From NCBI GenBank assembly GCA_026003235.1, contig BPGW01000009.1:43437-107436 (forward strand): DNA of 64,000 bases, written 5' to 3'. The stretch comes from Bacteroidia bacterium (GTDB lineage: Bacteria > Bacteroidota > Bacteroidia > SpSt-205). Each line of letters starts with the position of its first letter. Position 1 is the stretch's first letter. The notes below the pieces were generated by a model. That model was not told where the DNA came from, did not search any database, and worked only from the letters and a program-made list of their open reading frames with translations. Below, one piece after another: positions 57,276-64,000 of the stretch. The position numbers were made by a program, and so were the translations under genes.

Positions 57276-59860
57276 AAGAGCTGTTCGTAATACTTACGCA
57301 GGAGGGGATGAGTCTCTTCGGCTTTAATTTGCCTCAAGAGCTGGGCAATTTCAGGGTCCCGTCCGAGCCGGAAGCGCAGGTTCTGCACAAGCACCAGTCG
57401 TACGTACCAAGGATTTTCGGTGCGGGCGGCTTCAGAAAAGAGGGCCAGGAGCTGCGCTCGTCGGCTGGGAATGGTCGCATACGCCTGCACGAAAGCCCGA
57501 AGGGCCACGATCCGGCTCTGGGCAGAGACAAGGCAGGGATAGCGCTCCAAAAGCGCTGAAAGAGCCAGGGTATCCTTAGCTTGGGTCAGAAGGAATAGAC
57601 CGGCTATCAGGACATCTTCCAAGTTAGGTTGGGCTTGAAGCCAGCGGCGGGCTGTCTGAATCCCTGCCGTAGAGTCCACTAAGAAAAGCCCCACCAGCGC
57701 TGCGCTGCGAACGCTTCGGCTGCTGTCTTGGAGGGCGGCTTGCAGCTCCGACCTCCACCCCTCCAGCGAAAGAAGGTCTTGCTGAGCCGCTTGCACCAGG
57801 AAGTTCCAGACGGCGGCTCTGACGAGGGCTGAACTGTCTTTAGCCGCTTCTCGCGCCCAAGGGAGCACCTGCTTCACTGCGTCCGAATCAGCCAGCAGCT
57901 CCAAGGCCTCCCAGATTTCTTTTCGCCAGTAGGGCCCACCTCGGCCATAAGCTGCGCCAAGCTCGGCCAGCATCGCACTATCCTCACCCAAGAAAGGCTG
58001 GATCTCCCTCAGGGCTTGGACGCGAGGCCAAAAATAGCGTCCTTCTCGCAGAATCCCTTGCCACCAGGCGCGCGGATAAGTGCGACGCACCTCCCCAATG
58101 AAGAGCCGGCGTGGGTCTACATCCACGGCCTTCAGGCCTGGGCGCACCACCGTCAAAATCGTATCTCCTACCACTTCCAGGGGCACTTCTTGGTATCCCT
58201 GCGCAGACCAAACAGCCAAGTGGGTACGGTAGCGATAAGGCCCTTGGAGGGTATCATAGCCCCGCTGTAAAAGCCGAATGATGGCGGTATCCCCCTGCTG
58301 TCGGCCTTCTATGAGAAAACGCACCTCATCAGCTCGTCGGAAATGCTGGTCAAAAAACCAAGTCCAGTCTTGCCCGGTAACTTTCTCCAAAGCGTGCCTC
58401 AAATGGTCTATATCCGCCGTGCCGTAAGCCCGATCAAGCAGATACTGCCGAAGCGAAAGAAAGAAAGCGGAGTCGCCCACTGTATTGCGCAGCAGGTGCA
58501 GCGTGAGGCCTCCCTTCTGGTAAGAGTGCCCATCAAACATGTCCATGGGGTCTTTGTAGTCAAAGCGAATGAGGGGCACCTTTTTTTCGCGAGCCTCAGC
58601 CAAGTAAGTAGCATAGGCTTCTCGTCGGTGGGCTTCGGCGGCTTCGTGTCCCCGACTGTACTCCAGCCACAAATACTCAGCGTAGTCCGCGAAGCTTTCA
58701 TTGAGCGGCAGTTGGGCCCAGCTCTCGCAAGTGACCAAATCGCCAAACCAGTGGTGAAAAAGCTCGTGGGCTATGACGCTTTCTTGGTCTTCGGTAAGGG
58801 CTTGGTCTCGATCGTAAAAGAGCATGTCGCCGTGCACTACGGCGGTCGTGTTTTCCATGGCTCCAGACACAAACTCCCGCACAATGACTTGGCTATACTT
58901 CGGCCAGGGAAACTCTACTCCCAGGCGCTGCGAGAAAAATTCTAACATGCGGGGTGTATTGCCGAAAATAGCTCTGGCCTGACCTTCCCAAGCAGGTTCC
59001 AGGTAGTACGAGACTTCCTTACCCCGCCAAGTGTCCCGCACTATGCGAAAAGGCCCTACGATGAGGGCAAAAAGATAGGGTGCATGGGGCTGACGGAGCT
59101 CCCAGCAGTCCCGGCGAAGCCCCCCCGGGAGCTTCTCTTGAGAGACGCGCAGGCCATTGGATAAAGTGACGAGGGTATCTTCTACCGTGATGCAGAGGCG
59201 CTGGGTCGTTTTCTGGTTGGGGCTGTCCAGGGTAGGAAACCAGGCGGAAGCCGATTCGGGTTCGCCCTGCGTCCAGAACTGCCGGGGCACGCAAGGCCGC
59301 TTCCCGTCTGGGTTGATGAAGTAGGCGCCTTTGCGACCGCTGATGGCCATACTCTGGCTCTCCTCCAGCCGCTCAGGCTGCGCCCGGTAACGAATATACA
59401 CCACGAGGGTCTCCTGCGCTGAATAAAAACGGTCCAGCTCCAGGACAAGCTTGAGGCTGTCATAGCGCAGGGCTTCCACACGAGCCCCCGAAGGCCGAAT
59501 AAGCTTGACCTCTTCAATCTGGAAAGCTTTGGCATCCAGCGATAGAGTCTTCTGCGGGGAAAAGTAAGGCTTGAGGGTGAGCCAAGCCTCTCCTGGCACT
59601 TCCCGCCGCCCCCAATCCAACGAAAGCGACAACTCTGTATGTACGAGCTGCCAGGAGAGAGGGGCGCTCCCCTTGTACGTACGAGCCCGAAAAGGTCGCA
59701 GGAGGGTGTCGTCTTGAGCCTCCTCTCCTATCGAGCTCAGCCACGCCATGGCGAGAGAGTCTTCGGCTTGGCTGGAGAGAGGGGAAGACGACGGCTGGGC
59801 CTTCTTAGCGCATCCTCCAACAAACGCCACCATCACCAACAGCTTGAGGCTTTTCCGCAT
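57272..59860 (-). CDS. M1-family aminopeptidase lipoprotein
   Basis: 862 residues. Lipoprotein signal with VGGC (Cys 17). The beta-sandwich precedes the exopeptidase motif GAMENTTAVV, then the zinc site HELFHHWFGDLVTCESW and, 18 residues on, NESFADY. The C-terminal third has HEAT-like helical repeats. It removes N-terminal residues from peptides outside the cytoplasm. The ATG at 59860 is 6 nt from TACCTTTG; the open frame upstream runs over the divergent CcmD-like gene and is rejected. It leads the M1-rlmE-hemW-membrane-glpD operon. Confidence 0.92.
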   Translation of the reverse strand: MRKSLKLLVMVAFVGGCAKKAQPSSSPLSSQAEDSLAMAWLSSIGEEAQDDTLLRPFRARTYKGSAPLSWQLVHTELSLSLDWGRREVPGEAWLTLKPYFSPQKTLSLDAKAFQIEEVKLIRPSGARVEALRYDSLKLVLELDRFYSAQETLVVYIRYRAQPERLEESQSMAISGRKGAYFINPDGKRPCVPRQFWTQGEPESASAWFPTLDSPNQKTTQRLCITVEDTLVTLSNGLRVSQEKLPGGLRRDCWELRQPHAPYLFALIVGPFRIVRDTWRGKEVSYYLEPAWEGQARAIFGNTPRMLEFFSQRLGVEFPWPKYSQVIVREFVSGAMENTTAVVHGDMLFYDRDQALTEDQESVIAHELFHHWFGDLVTCESWAQLPLNESFADYAEYLWLEYSRGHEAAEAHRREAYATYLAEAREKKVPLIRFDYKDPMDMFDGHSYQKGGLTLHLLRNTVGDSAFFLSLRQYLLDRAYGTADIDHLRHALEKVTGQDWTWFFDQHFRRADEVRFLIEGRQQGDTAIIRLLQRGYDTLQGPYRYRTHLAVWSAQGYQEVPLEVVGDTILTVVRPGLKAVDVDPRRLFIGEVRRTYPRAWWQGILREGRYFWPRVQALREIQPFLGEDSAMLAELGAAYGRGGPYWRKEIWEALELLADSDAVKQVLPWAREAAKDSSALVRAAVWNFLVQAAQQDLLSLEGWRSELQAALQDSSRSVRSAALVGLFLVDSTAGIQTARRWLQAQPNLEDVLIAGLFLLTQAKDTLALSALLERYPCLVSAQSRIVALRAFVQAYATIPSRRAQLLALFSEAARTENPWYVRLVLVQNLRFRLGRDPEIAQLLRQIKAEETHPLLRKYYEQLL

Positions 59861-59866
59861 GGAGAG

Positions 59867-59874
59867 CAAAGGTA
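59867..59874 (-). promoter_or_regulatory. -7 element TACCTTTG of the M1 peptidase operon
   Basis: Six nt before the ATG at 59860. Only 13 bp separate it from the divergent element of the CcmD-like gene. Confidence 0.75.
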
Positions 59875-59887
59875 ACGCAGAAACCCC

Positions 59888-59895
59888 TACTTTTG
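59888..59895 (+). promoter_or_regulatory. -7 element TACTTTTG of the CcmD-like gene
   Basis: Four nt (CCTC) before the ATG at 59900. Confidence 0.7.
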
Positions 59896-59899
59896 CCTC

Positions 59900-60043
59900 A
59901 TGCGGGAATGGCTCCTGGCCTCCAACAAACTCAACGCCGTCATTGTTGTGCTGCTGCTTATCTGGGGAGGTATTGCGGCTCACCTGGGCTACCTCACCCG
60001 AAAAGTACACAAGCTGGAAAAAACCCTGGATAAAATGAACTAA
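59900..60043 (+). CDS. CcmD-like small membrane protein
   Basis: 47 residues: a short head (MREWLLASNKLNAV), one hydrophobic helix (about 14-33, IVVLLLIWGGIAAHLGYL) and a charged coiled tail with LTRKVHKLEKTLDK. This is the layout of CcmD-family proteins of Bacteroidota, which assist the CcmABC heme exporter in cytochrome c maturation. The other Ccm genes are not here. It is supported by its own promoter element and by a perfect hairpin terminator that begins within its stop codon. It could also be an unrelated single-helix protein. Confidence 0.72.
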   Translation: MREWLLASNKLNAVIVVLLLIWGGIAAHLGYLTRKVHKLEKTLDKMN

Positions 60044-60068
60044 CCCTCCTTCCTTAGAAGGAGGGTTA
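60041..60068. terminator. Bidirectional hairpin terminator between CcmD-like gene and rplI
   Basis: A perfect 12-bp stem (TAACCCTCCTTC at 60041-60052 with GAAGGAGGGTTA at 60057-60068) around the loop CTTA. Its first three bases are the stop codon of the CcmD-like gene. It can serve both the + gene and the convergent ribosomal operon. Confidence 0.8.
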
Positions 60069-60087
60069 GTAGGAGCGGAATTGGAGC

Positions 60088-60549
60088 TTACTCTTCTTCC
60101 TGGGGTACCACTTCCAGGGGGAGGGTAACAGAGACCTCGCGATGCAGGCGAATTTCTACTTCATACTGCCCGAGAGTGCGGACAGGCACAGGAAAGTGCA
60201 CCTGCCGCCTCTCTAAGGTATAGCCCTTTTCTGCGAGGAGGGAAACGATCTGCTGGGGCGTTACAGCGCCGAAGAGTTTGCCTTCCTTGCCGGCGAGCAT
60301 CGGCAAGCGGAGCTTCAGTTGCCGGAGCTCGGCCGCCAGCTGTTCGGCTGCGGCTTTTTCTTGGGCCAGCTTATGGGCGATTTGCCGCAGGTGAGCCGCC
60401 AGGTGCCTTTTGGCCCCCTCCGTGGCTAACTCGGCATACCCTTTCGGAATAAGATAATTCCACGCATAGCCTGGCCGCACCCGCACAATATCGTACCGCT
60501 GGCCCAAACCTTCAATGTCCTGCTTCAAAATTACTTCCACCGAAGCCAT
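60088..60549 (-). CDS. rplI: 50S ribosomal protein L9
   Basis: 153 residues. The N-terminal domain with VEVILKQDIEGLGQRYDIVRV and YAWNYLIPKGYA, a long connecting helix, and a C-terminal domain with GKLFGAVTPQQI. It binds 23S rRNA near the L1 stalk. Last gene of rpsF-rpsR-rplI, starting 4 nt after rpsR stop. Confidence 0.97.
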   Translation of the reverse strand: MASVEVILKQDIEGLGQRYDIVRVRPGYAWNYLIPKGYAELATEGAKRHLAAHLRQIAHKLAQEKAAAEQLAAELRQLKLRLPMLAGKEGKLFGAVTPQQIVSLLAEKGYTLERRQVHFPVPVRTLGQYEVEIRLHREVSVTLPLEVVPQEEE

Positions 60550-60553
60550 ACGC

Positions 60554-60838
60554 TTACTTCAGGTTGTCCGCTACAAAAGGAAGGAGCGCCAGATGACGAG
60601 CCCGTTTGATGGCTTTAGCGAGCTTTTTCTGGTACTTCCAGCTGGTGCCTGTGATGCGACGAGGCAGGATTTTGCCTTGCTCGTTGACAAAATTCAGCAG
60701 GAATTCGGGGTCCTTGTAGTCTATGTACTTGATCCCGCTTTTCTTGAAGAAGCAGAACTTCTTACGCTGGCGGGTGCCTGAAAGCGCCGCCAGAGCGGGG
60801 TTGGATGGAGCAGGACCTAAGCCCTTCTCTACGCTCAT
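60554..60838 (-). CDS. rpsR: 30S ribosomal protein S18
   Basis: 94 residues. The core has [40 protein letters not shown] (shown in part) and the C-terminal ARHLALLPF. It forms a dimer with S6. The start overlaps the rpsF stop as ATGA. The N-terminal 20 residues are variable and rich in Ala and Pro. Confidence 0.96.
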   Translation of the reverse strand: MSVEKGLGPAPSNPALAALSGTRQRKKFCFFKKSGIKYIDYKDPEFLLNFVNEQGKILPRRITGTSWKYQKKLAKAIKRARHLALLPFVADNLK

Positions 60839-61203
60839 ACCTGCGAAGGAGTTTGGTTGCGGAGTTTTTCTTGTCGGCGACGATTGAATTCTATAGCGTG
60901 CTTGTCCAGTTTGACAATCAGCTCACGCAGCACGTAAGGACGGAGTTGCAAATATCGGCGCAGTTGACCCACGAAAGAAGCCGGCGCCTGAAACTCGGTA
61001 TAGACGTAGTACCCTGCTTCCCGCTTGGCGATAGGATAGGCCAAGCGGCGCAACCCCCACACCTCTTGGTTCACGATGTGGGCGCCGTTTTGGGTGAGGA
61101 AAGCGTTGAACTCTTCCAGGTAAGACTTGTATTCCTCTGGGGAGAGGTCAGGCGGCCAGATTTGCGTCACCTCGTACTGATTCACCGGATCCAATCTGGG
61201 CAT
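60835..61203 (-). CDS. rpsF: 30S ribosomal protein S6
   Basis: 122 residues. The N-terminal strand [20 protein letters not shown], then [20 protein letters not shown] and the C-terminal [10 protein letters not shown] mark S6. The ATG at 61203 is 9 nt from TACCTTTG, so the leader is only a few nt and cannot carry the S6-S18 regulatory RNA known from other phyla. The open frame upstream to 61293 overlaps the Fe-S carrier gene and is not used. Confidence 0.96.
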   Translation of the reverse strand: MPRLDPVNQYEVTQIWPPDLSPEEYKSYLEEFNAFLTQNGAHIVNQEVWGLRRLAYPIAKREAGYYVYTEFQAPASFVGQLRRYLQLRPYVLRELIVKLDKHAIEFNRRRQEKLRNQTPSQV

Positions 61204-61212
61204 AGGCGGGGG

Positions 61213-61220
61213 CAAAGGTA
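61213..61220 (-). promoter_or_regulatory. -7 element TACCTTTG of the rpsF operon
   Basis: Nine nt before the ATG at 61203, 12 nt after the stop of the Fe-S carrier gene. Confidence 0.7.
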
Positions 61221-61231
61221 CAATACTTTCT

Positions 61232-61555
61232 TCACACGGCGAAAGAGGTTCCGCAGCCGCAAGTGCTGCGGGCTTGCGGGTTGCGAAAGACAAAACCCCG
61301 CGCCGAGAGGCCCGTAGGGTAGTCTATTTCTAAACCGTCCCAGAGAAAAGCCTTGTCAGGCTGGACGAAAAAGGGGATGCCCTCTACTTGCAGGGTGATT
61401 TCGCCTTCCTGGGGGCCTTCAGCAAGCTCCATGCGGTAAGAGAGGCCTGCACACCCCCCTGCTTCCACGCCAAAACGAATCCCTCGCGCGGAGGAGCTTT
61501 CCCGCAGCAGACGCTCTAATTCCTGGGCCGCTGAAGGGGTCAGTAGGAGGCGCAT
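61232..61555 (-). CDS. A-type iron-sulfur carrier (IscA/ErpA/SufA family)
   Basis: 107 residues with the three conserved cysteines: Cys in VEAGGCAGLSYRM and the pair in STCGCGTSF at the C-terminus. GARGIRFGV and RNPQARSTCGCG-type ends fit HesB/IscA. It receives or donates Fe-S clusters in maturation. It has its own promoter (61560-61567) and does not lie in a suf or isc cluster, so which client it serves is unknown. Confidence 0.95.
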   Translation of the reverse strand: MRLLLTPSAAQELERLLRESSSARGIRFGVEAGGCAGLSYRMELAEGPQEGEITLQVEGIPFFVQPDKAFLWDGLEIDYPTGLSARGFVFRNPQARSTCGCGTSFAV

Positions 61556-61559
61556 ACGG

Positions 61560-61567
61560 CAAAGGTA
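61560..61567 (-). promoter_or_regulatory. -7 element TACCTTTG of the A-type carrier gene
   Basis: Four nt before the ATG at 61555, directly after the stop of the CHAT gene at 61572. Confidence 0.75.
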
Positions 61568-61571
61568 CGCA

Positions 61572-64000
61572 TCAAGGACGAACCAGCACGAAGGCCCCCC
61601 AGAAATACGGTGCCGACCGCTGAGCCCGCATGGCCCGCTGGGTATTCCAGAAAGCTTCTTCTATGGGAAGCTTCTTGCGAAGCCATTCCGAGTAAAAATG
61701 AATCATAAAGTCCCGGGTAGCCTCGTCATCCACCCGCCAGAGGCTAAGGAGCAGATTGCGAGCGCCGGCCAGGAGAAAAGCTCGTTGCAGGCCGTAGACG
61801 CCCTCACCGTTCTGTACATCGCCCAGGCCTGTCTCACAGGCCGAGAGCGCCACAAGTTGGGTGTTGGACAAATCCAGGTTGAGCAGTTCGTAGGCGTTGG
61901 CGATGCCGTCGCGACTTACGTCCGAAGCCCCATACAACATAGAACGGCCTGAGTAGGCCAGAAGAAGGGCCGAGCGAAAGAGCGGATTCAGGAGGGCGCT
62001 CCCACTCTGAATGCCTACCAAGCTCCCCAGCCCCTCGTCGTAAGGCAAAAAGACGCCGTGGGTGGCGATGTGTAAGATGTAAGGCGAGGTGCTTTCGTAA
62101 AGCGTGGTCTCTTCGGCTTGGTCGCGCGTGCGCACATAAGCTAAGATACCCTCACTTTGCAGGATGTCTCGGATAGCTCGGGCTTCCTCTTCGGTACCCG
62201 GCAGCGGCGGCACATACACGCTATCCGGAGAAACCCCCGCCGCATAATCGGGATCAGCTAACACCAGCGCCTTGCGCCCTTCGTAATACTTGAGGGGCCG
62301 GGGCGGCTGCACCAAACTGGCCAGACGAGAATAATAGACCACCTGGTACTTATCCGCCACATACCCCCCCTGCGGAAGGGGAATCGTAGAAAGATTGACC
62401 TGGTAGTAGACCCCATCGCCGGAAACCCAGAGCTTCTGCACTTCGGGTGGAAGTCTTCTCAGCGACAGGGGCCCAGTACGCAGCGTAGGAAGTGGTATCC
62501 CTCTCAAAATTCAGAATACTCTGGGAATAGCGGAAGAAGGCATACTTTTCCATGCGCTTGCCGTCCGGATAAACCACGATGAGCGGCTTTTTAGACGAAG
62601 GGGTGGTGACCACCGCGTAATAGACCACCGAGTCAGGACTTCACCGGAACCCGCAAGCGGATCCAGTCTATGGCCGCCGCGTCGGAGGGCAAGGCTTTCT
62701 TGAGCTGTTTCCAGGTGGGCCGTCGCAAACGAATATCCCCTACATAAGCGGTCAATTCTTTCTCCAGGGCATTGAGGCGGGCCTCCTCTTCAGCCAAGTT
62801 GATACCGAGCTCTTTGAGTTCGGCCGGCGAATAGGCATACAAGCGCACTACGTATTCTTTTTGGTCTTGCCACTCCCGCAGGAGGCGCTTTACGGTGGTG
62901 TCACGGCTTGCGAGCTAACCGCGCCCGAAGCTGCCCCGTCTCACTGAGCAAAAGCGCCTTGGTAGCCAAGTAGACCTCATAAGCTTTGACCTGGCTGGCT
63001 TCGGTGCCTTCAGAGAAAGCAAAAGCATAATAATGCTCAAGCACGGTGCGAACCCGAGCCCAGTAGCGTGCCCTTTTCGTTTTCACTCAGGCCATTGAAG
63101 AGCTTATCAACTTGGGCGAGGATTTGAGATACGGCTTTCTCATAAGCTTTTTTGGCAGAAGAAAGATCGCGGGCCAACCAATAGCTATCCGCCATTTCGG
63201 CAAGGTAGAAGGGGTACTCCGGATGCTGGGTACCGTATACTTGGCTCCAGAGGGTAAGCCAGCGCTTGAAGTCCATAAGGGCTTTGAGATACTGGCCGCG
63301 GGCGCGTTCAAGGCGGGCTTCGTACAGGAAAGCCCGCATGCGGTCAGGATGACGAAGGGGCACCTGCGCCTGTAAAATAGCCTTAGCAGAAGCGATGCCG
63401 CGCCTCAGCCAAGTCCAGGCTATCCAGGGCCAAAGCCGCCGCGCCTATATCCAACGACAAGGCGGCATACTCCAGTGGAGCGGCTGATTGGGCGCGTTCT
63501 GCTTCCTGGGTAGCTTCTAATAGGTAGAGCGCCGCAGAGTCCCGCTTGCCTTGAAGGAGGGCATTTTCCGCCAACAGGTACCACGTGCGGCCAAGGGACA
63601 CGCTGGGTTTTCCTGCATAGAACCGCTGCTGGGCTGCCAGGGCCTGCCGAAGGTACTCCTGCTGCTTGTCATAGCGCCCTAAGGCCCCTTCCACGCGCGG
63701 CTGAGACCAAGAGCGCATCTACATACGCGGGCGAGCTTGGACCCTGGACTTCTTGGGTGAGGGTGCGGGCTTTTTGGGCGGCTTCTTCGGCTTTCAGGTA
63801 ATCCCCAGCCGAAAGGGTAAAAGTCCGCCAGCCCCACATAGTACGCCGCCACTTCGGGGTCTTTGCGACCGCTATGCTGATAGAGGGTGGTGAGTTTCTG
63901 GTACACCTCGCGGGGCCCGGGTGAGGCGGCCCCGTGCGCTGATACAGAAGGGCCAGCCGTAAGAGGCTACCTGATTTCGTCTGCCATAGCCAGGCCAGCC
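61572..64000 (-). CDS. CHAT-domain TPR protein (partial, many frameshifts)
   Basis: The gene enters from beyond the window end. The C-terminal 300 residues (61572-62507) are a CHAT caspase-like protease domain with catalytic His in HIATHGVF and Cys in LSACETGLGD, plus GGARNLLLSL-type AGARNLLLSLW. Upstream the frame breaks at least nine times (near 62454, 62640, 62908, 63072, 63400, 63697, 63816, 63914 and 63928), but the pieces join into helical repeats with TPR character (YLKAEEAAQKARTL, RYDKQQEYLRQAL). All nine are one extra base. Outside the breaks codons are intact and sensible, so error near a contig end is more likely than decay. CHAT-TPR proteins act as proteases in immune or stress systems in some bacteria; no partner gene is visible here. 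Confidence 0.8.

Overview
The window is a single stretch of a Bacteroidota chromosome, GC-rich by eye (mid to high 50s percent). The assignment rests on several independent signs: the Bacteroidota -7 promoter element TAnnTTTG stands directly in front of about 25 starts; there are type IX secretion tails of both type A (end of the amidase) and type B (end of the PKD protein); a type III glutamine synthetase; DUF4249, DUF5723-OmpA and DUF2723 proteins; and a Bacteroidota-style CcmD. A near-copy of the Thermus TaqI methyltransferase suggests a hot, mixed community with Thermus-like donors. I cannot name the species.

Layout. 0-5.8 kb (+): partial DprE1-like oxidase, DUF2723 membrane glycosyltransferase-like protein, degenerate GWxTD protein, SpoU RNA methyltransferase. 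5.8-8.2 kb (-): thiolase and a secreted metallophosphoesterase. 8.2-13 kb (+): ferritin-VIT1 iron exporter, OmpA protein with nine TSP3 repeats, Tat-exported class V aminotransferase. 13-18.5 kb (-): SiaC-like protein, acetyl-CoA synthetase, then an accessory island with a decapitated TaqI-type endonuclease, its intact methyltransferase, a duplicated promoter block and a WG-repeat protein. 18.6-28.1 kb (+): giant T9SS/PKD protein, three tandem S74-like proteins, ATP-dependent DNA ligase, LysRS. 28-32.5 kb (-): DUF4249, glutamine synthetase III, DUF389. 32.5-35.7 kb (+): DUF4139 and a Gfo/Idh/MocA-acetyltransferase fusion. 35.7-43.6 kb (-): PAS-SpoIIE phosphatase, tRNA-Val, ribosomal protein S1, PhoD-like phosphatase behind tRNA-Phe, M28 lipoprotein, CysRS. 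43.6-45.8 kb (+): Dus and an MFS carrier. 45.8-59.9 kb (-): malate dehydrogenase, M61 peptidase, kynureninase, secreted amidase, GlpD, an AT-rich membrane protein, HemW, RlmE, M1 aminopeptidase. A 47-residue CcmD-like gene (+) follows, then rpsF-rpsR-rplI, an A-type Fe-S carrier and a CHAT-TPR protein running off the end (all -).

Most of the content is housekeeping plus cell-surface biology. The genes lie in short tight operons with ATGA, GTGA or TTGA overlaps, and first genes usually have almost no 5' UTR. The main discoveries are the solitary TaqI-like methyltransferase with a 3' remnant of its endonuclease, the near-universal leaderless promoter geometry, a duplicated promoter block shared by the methyltransferase and the WG-repeat gene, a tRNA whose 3' end acts as the 5' boundary of an mRNA, and a tandem family of S74-like proteins.

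Caution: nine genes are interrupted by frameshifts (trmH, glnN, DUF389 twice, DUF4139, Gfo fusion, amidase, glpD twice, the AT-rich membrane protein, and at least nine sites in the CHAT gene). Most are one extra base in a G/C or A/T run, which points to sequencing or assembly error more than gene decay. Coordinates of these genes span the whole reconstructed reading frame.
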